Assembly (NCBI GenBank): GCA_945903885.1
Contig: CAMDPB010000081.1
Location: forward strand, 1 to 5,724
Direction of reading: 5' to 3'
Length of the DNA: 5,724 nucleotides
DNA from: Candidatus Finniella inopinata
Lineage (GTDB): Bacteria > Pseudomonadota > Alphaproteobacteria > Paracaedibacterales > CAITNM01
Position numbers and translations under genes: made by a program. The notes under the pieces were generated by a model. It was not told where the DNA came from. It did not search any database and worked only from the letters and a program-made list of their open reading frames with translations. This document shows, piece by piece, positions 1 to 4,961 of the stretch; position 1 is the first letter of the stretch; each line of letters starts with the position of its first letter.

Positions 1-1672
1 TAAAAATGAAATAGTCACCAACAAGGTCTTGCTTGGGAATAAACCCTTGGGCGCCAATACCGTCAAGTTCTACAAATATTCCAGGGATGCCTACACCAAC
101 AATTGTGCCGTCGAACACTTCACCTAAACGATCTTTCATATAGTGTGCCATGAACCTGTCTTGAACTTCACGCTCTGCTTCCATGGCAGTACGTTCAGTT
201 TTTGAAATATGTTCGCTTACATCATCTAAGTTTAAATCAATCGATGTATGCCTTGTGCCATCAAGTTCTAGCGCTGCAACTAAAGACCGGTGAACAACTA
301 AATCTGCATAGCGACGAATGGGCGATGTAAAATGGCAATAAGCATTCAAATTAAGGCCAAAGTGCCCCATATTGTGGGTGCTATAGCGGGCCTGAGCTTG
401 TGATCGCAAAACCAACTCATTGAAAAGTCTAAAATACGGTAGGTCTTTGGCTAAATGTAATAGTTCGTTAATGCTACCAATAATGTTTGCAGTGCTGAAT
501 TTTTTAACAGCAATTTTCAAACTTCTAGCAAGGGTATATAAACTTTGTAAGCGTGTTTTGTCAGGGCGTTCATGCACACGATAAATGGTTGGCCAGTCTT
601 TAGCCTGCAGGGTTTTTGCAGCAGCTACGTTTGCGGCAATCATAAGCTCTTCAATTAGCTGATGGCTCTCTAGTCTGCTTCTAGGTTTGACCGACTTTAT
701 GCTGCCGTCTTCACCTAGTTCAAAGGTATTTTCCATTGATTCAACCTGAATCGTGCCCCTAAGGTCTCGGGCCTTTTTAAGGCTTTTGTAGCAACCATAA
801 AGGGGCAGAATAACATCGTTCAATAATGGTTCGGTGGTGGCATCAGTAACGCCATTAATAGCTTTTTCAACTTGATCATAGGTTAATCTTGCACGTGATT
901 TCATTAACGCACGCTTAAACCGGAACGATTTAACTTTTCCTCCACGGTCGATAATCATATCAACAGCCAAACAAGCTCGGTCTTCGTTGGGGCGCAGGGA
1001 ACATAAATCATTACTTAAACGCTCCGGCAACATCGGCACAACGCGGTCAACGAAGTACACAGAGTTTCCGCGTAAATGCGCTTCTTTATCAAGTGCGTCA
1101 CCAGTTTCTACATAGTGACTAACATCTGCAATGGCTACTATCGCGCGCCATCCACCCAAATTTCTGGGGTCCGGGTCACTGGCGGCGTAAACGGCATCAT
1201 CAAAATCTTTAGCGTCAGCACCATCGATTGTAACAAGGGGAATATCTCTTAAATCTGTGCGCTTCCCAAGCTCAGGAATTTTCCCTTTATTAGCTATTTG
1301 CTGTGCATCTTCACTAAATGTATGCGGCAGATGATAAGCATATACCCCCATAAGTGCGTAGGTTCTAGGCACATGAATTGAACCTAAATTGCGAATAAAC
1401 TGAAATTCACCTTGTCTATTTACAGAATAAACAATGACATCATCTTCATTGAAATTTTTTGCATGAGTTTGGTCAACGCATACGCCTGAAAAGGGATCTC
1501 TGCGGTGACAAGGTCCTAAAAATCCCCCTTGGTTTTTTGCAGTGAAAATTCCTACGTGTTGCTTAATCTCTTTTTCTGCATGTAGTGCGCCGCCGTATTC
1601 TTTCTTTTTAAGCATAACGCGGCGCTTAAAGTGGTGGTCATGACGTTTTTTATCTTTGTCACGTCTATCCAT
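1..1672 (-). CDS. rnr: RNase R family 3'-5' exoribonuclease, short N-terminus (C-terminus beyond window)
   Basis: This is a processive 3'-5' exoribonuclease of the RNase II/R (RNB) family, which degrades structured RNA in the cytoplasm. The 557 visible residues are open to the window edge, so the C-terminus is missing. After a very basic N-terminus (residues 1-35) comes one cold-shock-like domain (about 37-98) and the RNB domain (about 140-465). The catalytic acidic cluster IDGADAKDFDDAVY is at 149-162, LPERLSNDLCSLRP at 215-228, and HFTSPIRRYADLVVHR at 447-462. The S1 domain starts near 516 and is cut off. RNase R normally begins with a helix-turn-helix and two cold-shock domains; here the HTH and one cold-shock domain are absent. 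The ATG at 1672 is the only usual start, because the frame meets a stop a few codons upstream. It overlaps the previous gene's stop by one base and has no clear Shine-Dalgarno, which suggests translational coupling. The family call is firm; RNase R rather than RNase II is likely from the motif wording. Confidence 0.93.
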   Translation of the reverse strand, partial: MDRRDKDKKRHDHHFKRRVMLKKKEYGGALHAEKEIKQHVGIFTAKNQGGFLGPCHRRDPFSGVCVDQTHAKNFNEDDVIVYSVNRQGEFQFIRNLGSIHVPRTYALMGVYAYHLPHTFSEDAQQIANKGKIPELGKRTDLRDIPLVTIDGADAKDFDDAVYAASDPDPRNLGGWRAIVAIADVSHYVETGDALDKEAHLRGNSVYFVDRVVPMLPERLSNDLCSLRPNEDRACLAVDMIIDRGGKVKSFRFKRALMKSRARLTYDQVEKAINGVTDATTEPLLNDVILPLYGCYKSLKKARDLRGTIQVESMENTFELGEDGSIKSVKPRSRLESHQLIEELMIAANVAAAKTLQAKDWPTIYRVHERPDKTRLQSLYTLARSLKIAVKKFSTANIIGSINELLHLAKDLPYFRLFNELVLRSQAQARYSTHNMGHFGLNLNAYCHFTSPIRRYADLVVHRSLVAALELDGTRHTSIDLNLDDVSEHISKTERTAMEAEREVQDRFMAHYMKDRLGEVFDGTIVGVGIPGIFVELDGIGAQGFIPKQDLVGDYFIF

Positions 1673-2358
1673 TAAAATAACATGCTTAGCTTTAAGCTAA
1701 CGGTGTGCACTGATGGATGATAAACAAATTTACGTATTACGCCGCCTTCTGCGGAATCATTTTTGCGTGGCGTGATTTCTTTAGGAGTATGATATAAGTA
1801 TTCACCACCAACCATGAATTTATTTGTTACCAGGAAATTAAGTCCACCGCCACCGCTTAAACCACCCATGGTTTTTTTGTATGTGCGAGAGTTTGGGTTT
1901 TCACCTCTGTCCAGCTCTGTATATTTCAGCTGATTGGTCATCCATGCATACCCAGCTTTTGCATAAAACATTAGCTTTGGGGTCATCATCATTCCAGCAA
2001 TTCCATATACACCCAACGTGTATGGATTGGTTATACTAACCTTCCCCTCGGTGCCTCCGCCATCAACATGCAAACTGTAATTTGCTTTTGATTGATTCAT
2101 GGCAACGCTTACTTCACCACCTACAACAATTTTTGATTTCTCCATTTGGTTTAGCATACCAAGGCTAAGGCCAAAACTTGTTGATGTGTTTAGTTTAGTC
2201 TCTTTACCAACAGCACCGTTAGGATTTGTATAGTCGTGGTTTTGTGGAGTGAATCTTAGCCCCAAATTAAGAGATGCAAACAATCCACGTACCGGATCAG
2301 CTGCTAAAGGAGTTGCTAAGATTGTGACTGTAAGGATAGCTTTAGTGATTTTTCTCAT
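1672..2358 (-). CDS. Outer-membrane beta-barrel protein (8-stranded, OmpA/OmpX-like porin family)
   Basis: This 228-residue protein is probably a small outer-membrane beta-barrel. It has a typical signal peptide: basic MRKITK, a hydrophobic core, and likely cleavage after Ala20 (PLAA-D). The mature part shows about eight alternating amphipathic stretches (roughly 26-36, 58-69, 76-88, 110-122, 128-138, 164-176, 180-190, 216-228). Polar loops rich in Asn, Lys, Gly and Thr separate them. It ends in a barrel-assembly signal with a C-terminal Phe (SLKLSMLF). Length and pattern fit the OMP_b-brl type of 8-stranded barrels common in alphaproteobacteria; no specific ligand or function can be read. 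The longest loops (about 40-57, 142-163 and 192-212) would face outside. The gene starts 28 bp after the lolC-like stop and its TAA overlaps the RNase R start, so it sits mid-operon. No strong Shine-Dalgarno is visible. The barrel call is by pattern, not by a recognised orthologue. Confidence 0.8.
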   Translation of the reverse strand: MRKITKAILTVTILATPLAADPVRGLFASLNLGLRFTPQNHDYTNPNGAVGKETKLNTSTSFGLSLGMLNQMEKSKIVVGGEVSVAMNQSKANYSLHVDGGGTEGKVSITNPYTLGVYGIAGMMMTPKLMFYAKAGYAWMTNQLKYTELDRGENPNSRTYKKTMGGLSGGGGLNFLVTNKFMVGGEYLYHTPKEITPRKNDSAEGGVIRKFVYHPSVHTVSLKLSMLF

Positions 2359-2386
2359 GTCTAAAATTTATTTTTAATTTTTATTA

Positions 2387-3649
2387 TCATAAGCGCAGGG
2401 CTTCAACAGGGTCAAGGCGTGACGCCCTATATGCTGGGTAAAAAGTTGCGAAAAAAGTTAAGACCAAAGCCATAGCAGCTACTAGAAGAACTTCTTCCCA
2501 AATAATTTTCGCTGGCAGTTGGCTTAGGAAGTAAATTTCAGCACTGAAAAGTTCGGTTCCAAGCGCTTTTTCAAGTAGCTTTCGTATTCTCTCAATATTT
2601 GAAGCAAAACCTATACCCAAAAAAATTCCAAGTGATGTTCCAGCAATACCAATGGAAGAACCTGTTAAGAAAAATATTTTTAAAATATTGCTTTTTCCAG
2701 CGCCCATAGTTCGCAAAATCGCAATGTCACGGGTTTTGTCTTTCACCAACATAATAAGGCTAGATATTACATTGAAAGCGGCAATTACAATAATAAGTGT
2801 TAGAATGATAAACATAACATTTTTTTCAACCTGCACTGCTTGAAAAATTTGGCTGTCACTATGTTGCCAATCAACAATTTCAAAAGCTGATGATAACTGA
2901 TGATTCAGGTCATCAATAACCTTCGGGCTAGTTTTTAAGTTATGTAATAGAACATCAATATGGTTAATAGTATTTTGACAATTGAAAAACTGTTGCGCTG
3001 TAGCCAAAGGCAAAAACACCATGTTTTTATCAAATTCATGCATGCCAATTTCAAATATTGCTACCACTTCAAAAGCAGTTTGTTTTGGCATGCTTCCAAA
3101 TGGTGTACGTGTTCCATCGGGCAATAACAGCGTTACCATTTTCCCAATTTCAATATTTAAGGAAGTCGCCAAGCGTGCACCAATGGCTATTTTGTTTCCT
3201 TCAAAAGAATCAAAGCTACCTTTTAAATTTTCATTCATTATGGCAGGGCGCTTTAAGATGTCATGGGTGCGCATACCAAGCACGCCGATGCCTCTGGCTT
3301 GTCCGTGATAAGTTGCTACCGCTTGTTTTTCTAAAACAGGATAGGCGAATTCAACATCTTTATGGGTTTTTGCAACGTCTAATGCATTTTCCCAATCGTT
3401 TTGTGCTGGACCGCACATTACCATTACATGCCCGCGCATGCCGACTAGTTTTTGATAGAGTTCAGCGCGAAAACCATTCATCACTGCCATTACAATAATT
3501 AATGTTGCAACTCCTAAAGCAATTCCTAGAAAGGAAAACCCAGCAATTACTGATACAAACCCTTCTTGACGGGGAGAGCGTAAATACCGAAATGCAACGG
3601 TGCGTTCAAAAAGGCTAAACATTATATTGTTAAATGGGCGAAATCTCAT
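2387..3649 (-). CDS. lolC: Lipoprotein-releasing ABC transporter permease, LolC/LolE family
   Basis: This is the inner-membrane permease of the Lol system, which with the LolD ATPase extracts lipoproteins and passes them to LolA for the outer membrane. The 420 residues match the family's usual length. A first membrane segment at about 31-58 contains the typical GIALGVATLIIVMAVMNGFR. A large periplasmic domain spans about 60-275. Three more membrane segments lie near 278-302, 325-350 and 384-406. The cytoplasmic coupling stretch DKTRDIAILRTMGA (304-317), which contacts LolD, and the FtsX-type end YPAYRASRLDPVEALR (404-419) are intact. The start given is the longest; Met10 (position 3622, MFSLFERTVAFRYLR) fits relatives equally well and may be the real one. 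Neither start has a clear Shine-Dalgarno. It is the first gene of a likely three-gene minus-strand operon. No lolD follows, unlike the common lolC-lolD order. A LolC versus LolE label cannot be settled; many alphaproteobacteria have only one such permease. Confidence 0.93.
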   Translation of the reverse strand: MRFRPFNNIMFSLFERTVAFRYLRSPRQEGFVSVIAGFSFLGIALGVATLIIVMAVMNGFRAELYQKLVGMRGHVMVMCGPAQNDWENALDVAKTHKDVEFAYPVLEKQAVATYHGQARGIGVLGMRTHDILKRPAIMNENLKGSFDSFEGNKIAIGARLATSLNIEIGKMVTLLLPDGTRTPFGSMPKQTAFEVVAIFEIGMHEFDKNMVFLPLATAQQFFNCQNTINHIDVLLHNLKTSPKVIDDLNHQLSSAFEIVDWQHSDSQIFQAVQVEKNVMFIILTLIIVIAAFNVISSLIMLVKDKTRDIAILRTMGAGKSNILKIFFLTGSSIGIAGTSLGIFLGIGFASNIERIRKLLEKALGTELFSAEIYFLSQLPAKIIWEEVLLVAAMALVLTFFATFYPAYRASRLDPVEALRL

Positions 3650-3804
3650 GAGGTTAACATAGCATATTTTTTTAAGAAAAACATAAAGTGATAAGCTGTG
3701 GTCTAAGTGATGCCAAGAAACTTAGCTATGGTTGTAGATTCGCTCAATATATTTTACCATCTTCAGTCCGTGAAAAACCACTCGCTTTTTCTTAGTATTC
3801 TTCT
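3650..3804. other. Intergenic gap between PAS-LuxR gene and lolC-like gene
   Basis: These 155 bases are about one third GC and carry the presumed leader of the lolC-like operon. On the minus strand an A/T-rich stretch with TATGCT and TATGTT lies just before the lolC start (around 3655-3667). It could serve as a -10 region, but no convincing -35 sits at the right distance. No hairpin followed by a T-run was found after the PAS-LuxR stop. The gap also contains one arm of a 12-bp inverted repeat and a possible transposase remnant, listed separately. Confidence 0.5.
3706..3717 (+). repeat. Left arm of 12-bp inverted repeat around the PAS-LuxR gene
   Basis: The sequence AGTGATGCCAAG is repeated in inverted orientation at 4801-4812. 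The two arms bracket the PAS-LuxR gene, giving a unit of about 1.1 kb. No obvious target-site duplication lies outside the arms. About one perfect 12-base inverted match is expected by chance in a window this long, so only the mixed base composition and the placement make it notable. Confidence 0.4.
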
Positions 3805-3805
3805 T
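3722..3805 (-). pseudogene. Possible remnant of an IS3-type transposase C-terminus
   Basis: A short open stretch on the minus strand reads VVFHGLKMVKYIERIYNHS before a stop at 3722-3724. The wording KYIERIYNHS recalls the YIExFYN(R/H)xR motif near the end of IS3-family OrfB integrases. Everything upstream of the motif is missing and only about 28 codons are open, so at best this is a scrap of an insertion sequence left beside the PAS-LuxR gene. The match is short and could be chance. Confidence 0.2.
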
Positions 3806-4626
3806 TAGTTAAGTGTCATGGAAAATGATTCATGCATAATGTTCATACAGCCATGATTTATAGTATTTTTAAGTTTTCGCGAATTTATATTCCAGCCTAA
3901 TTTTACTTTAAGTGCTGCAGTATTATTTTCTAAGGCTAGTAATGATTCATGCATAAAGCTCATAAAGTCATGATTTATAGCTTTTTCAATCATTTGCGAT
4001 TTTGTAGTGCAGTCTAATTTTACTTTAAGTGCTGCAATATGGTCTTCTATAGTTCGTATCGATATATTCATAATACAAGAAATTTCCTTAATTGACTTCC
4101 CCCGGGCTATCAAAAATAGGCATTGTTCCTGCCGAGAGCTAAGCGTGCATGGTAGTTGATGCTGGTTTAACGTGTAAATTGTCTGTGAATTTGATTTTCC
4201 TGTGATTTTGTAATCATCAACTATTAAATTCATATATCGGTTAAATATACCACTGTTTGTCACGTCTTTTGTGTGCGCAAAAACACCGATCACGTTGTTT
4301 GAATCATCGTAAAGTGGCTTGGTTTTTGAAATCAATATATTGCGTCCGGAACTAAAATTGCCAACAATCACACACACCGATTCTTTTTTTGTTGCAATAA
4401 CGTGTTGATCATTTTGAATAAATGTCTGTGCCATTTCGTACGTTTCACAAGGAACATCATATTCTGACTTTCCCTCATAATGATTCGCTTTCTTAAAACC
4501 AAGTAAATGCGCAAAATGAGTACTCATCGCACAAAATTCTGATTTTAAATTCTTAACCAGCACCAAACCAGGAACACGTTGTAGGTATTCAAAATCTGCT
4601 CTTAAATCATGGTTTTTTTGCATCAT
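3805..4626 (-). CDS. PAS domain plus LuxR-type helix-turn-helix transcriptional regulator
   Basis: This 273-residue protein looks like a cytoplasmic sensor-regulator. An N-terminal PAS-like domain (about 15-125) includes VPGLVLVKNLKSEF, a region with polar turns, and the closing strand PLYDDSNNVIGVFAHTKDVT. It probably binds a small ligand or cofactor, which cannot be named. A linker leads to a LuxR/GerE-type DNA-binding domain (about 160-221): LSSRQEQCLFLIARGKS, then KEISCIMNISIRTIEDH as the turn and recognition helix, then the KVKL helix. Key LuxR residues (Arg165, Glu167, Gly176, Lys180-Glu181-Ile182, Arg191-Thr192, His196) are present. There is no receiver domain or acyl-homoserine-lactone domain. 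Residues 198-236 are repeated at 237-273 by an in-frame DNA duplication, so the protein carries an unusual extra tail. ATGATG gives two possible starts one codon apart, with no clear Shine-Dalgarno. A weak promoter-like pair (TTGTAA at 4688-4683, TACATA at 4665-4660, 17-bp spacer) lies upstream. Its target genes are unknown; the lolC-like operon downstream is a candidate only by position. Confidence 0.87.
   Translation of the reverse strand: MMQKNHDLRADFEYLQRVPGLVLVKNLKSEFCAMSTHFAHLLGFKKANHYEGKSEYDVPCETYEMAQTFIQNDQHVIATKKESVCVIVGNFSSGRNILISKTKPLYDDSNNVIGVFAHTKDVTNSGIFNRYMNLIVDDYKITGKSNSQTIYTLNQHQLPCTLSSRQEQCLFLIARGKSIKEISCIMNISIRTIEDHIAALKVKLDCTTKSQMIEKAINHDFMSFMHESLLALENNTAALKVKLGWNINSRKLKNTINHGCMNIMHESFSMTLN
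3824..4057 (-). repeat. Two tandem copies of a 117-bp unit inside the PAS-LuxR gene
   Basis: Copies lie at 3824-3940 and 3941-4057, directly abutting and in the same frame (39 codons each). By hand alignment 93 of 117 bases match (about 79%), including identical runs of 16, 12 and 22 bases. The encoded copies both begin AALKVKL and end near INH...FMHES. The copy at 3941-4057 is the canonical end of the LuxR-type domain. The copy at 3824-3940 is the extension. Confidence 0.93.
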
Positions 4627-4710
4627 AAATCAAAATATCTATTATCGTTAGATGAGCTATATGTAGTAATATTTCTGTATGATTACAAACATTTAAATAA
4701 ACAAGAAGAA

Positions 4711-4820
4711 AAACAACCAGAACCCCACCAGGCAAGAGGTGTACCGCGTGGATTTACAGTAGGCCTATAAAGGCTCTCATGCTCAGTCTGTACGGCGAAG
4801 CTTGGCATCACTCATTTTTT
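4711..4820. ncRNA. GC-rich island, candidate structured RNA or leader (strand unknown)
   Basis: About 52 of the 100 bases at 4711-4810 are G or C, twice the level on either side, with sharp edges. Short inverted repeats can be drawn: CACC 4726-4729 with GGTG 4738-4741, TACAG 4755-4759 with CTGTA 4788-4792, and inside the latter GCC 4763-4765 with GGC 4772-4774. On the plus strand the island ends in a run of six T at 4815-4820, which could mark a transcript end. A TATGAT -10-like box lies at 4678-4683, with no good -35. On the minus strand it would instead be the 5' leader of the PAS-LuxR gene. I could not match it to tRNA, tmRNA, SRP, 6S or RNase P RNA. Confidence 0.35.
4801..4812 (-). repeat. 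Right arm of 12-bp inverted repeat around the PAS-LuxR gene
   Basis: CTTGGCATCACT is the exact reverse complement of the arm at 3706-3717. This arm is the last part of the GC-rich island, just before its T-run. It could be the end of a degraded mobile element or a shared protein-binding site. Confidence 0.4.
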
Positions 4821-4946
4821 CAATACACATTTTGTTTCATATTCATACCCGTGTTTTTCCCGGATAGGCAAGTTATTTAATAATCGCTATGTGTAATAAG
4901 TAATTTAATAAATACATAAAAATTACGGTTTTTAATTAATCATATT

Positions 4947-4953
4947 GAAGGGA
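4947..4953 (+). promoter_or_regulatory. Strong ribosome binding site for the Sel1-like repeat gene
   Basis: GAAGGGA stands 8 bases before the ATG at 4962, a good Shine-Dalgarno match at near-ideal spacing. It fixes the start codon. None of the four minus-strand genes in the window has a comparable site. Confidence 0.75.
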
Positions 4954-4961
4954 TACATATT

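Larger units (their letters stand above)
4627..4961. other. Divergent intergenic region between PAS-LuxR and Sel1-like repeat genes
   Basis: These 335 bases separate two divergently transcribed genes. They are very AT-rich (about 22% GC at 4621-4710 and 25% at 4821-4940) except for a GC-rich island at 4711-4812, listed separately. No protein-coding gene is supported; the longest open stretches in the island are short and have no start with a ribosome site. Promoters for both neighbours should lie here, but only weak candidates are visible. Confidence 0.7.

Noticed and set aside
2652..3498. Several plus-strand open frames opposite the lolC-like gene
   Set aside because: They lie antisense to a well-recognised permease, have no ribosome sites and show no domain-like features.
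3765..3800. Rho-independent terminator after the PAS-LuxR gene
   Set aside because: Only a three-base stem (GTG/CAC) can be drawn and no T-run follows on the minus strand.
4783..4815. Tiny minus-strand frame MSDAKLRRTD as a leader peptide of the regulator gene
   Set aside because: There is no Shine-Dalgarno, it is only ten codons, and it lies within the GC-rich island where structure explains the composition better.
4711..4820. Identification of the GC-rich island as 6S, SRP, tmRNA or RNase P RNA
   Set aside because: A faint likeness to part of 6S RNA was noticed, but the conserved motifs of each family could not be found.
4873..4961. Sigma-70 promoter for the Sel1-like gene
   Set aside because: Many AT-rich -10-like words occur, but none has a recognisable -35 at 16-18 bp, so no site could be chosen.
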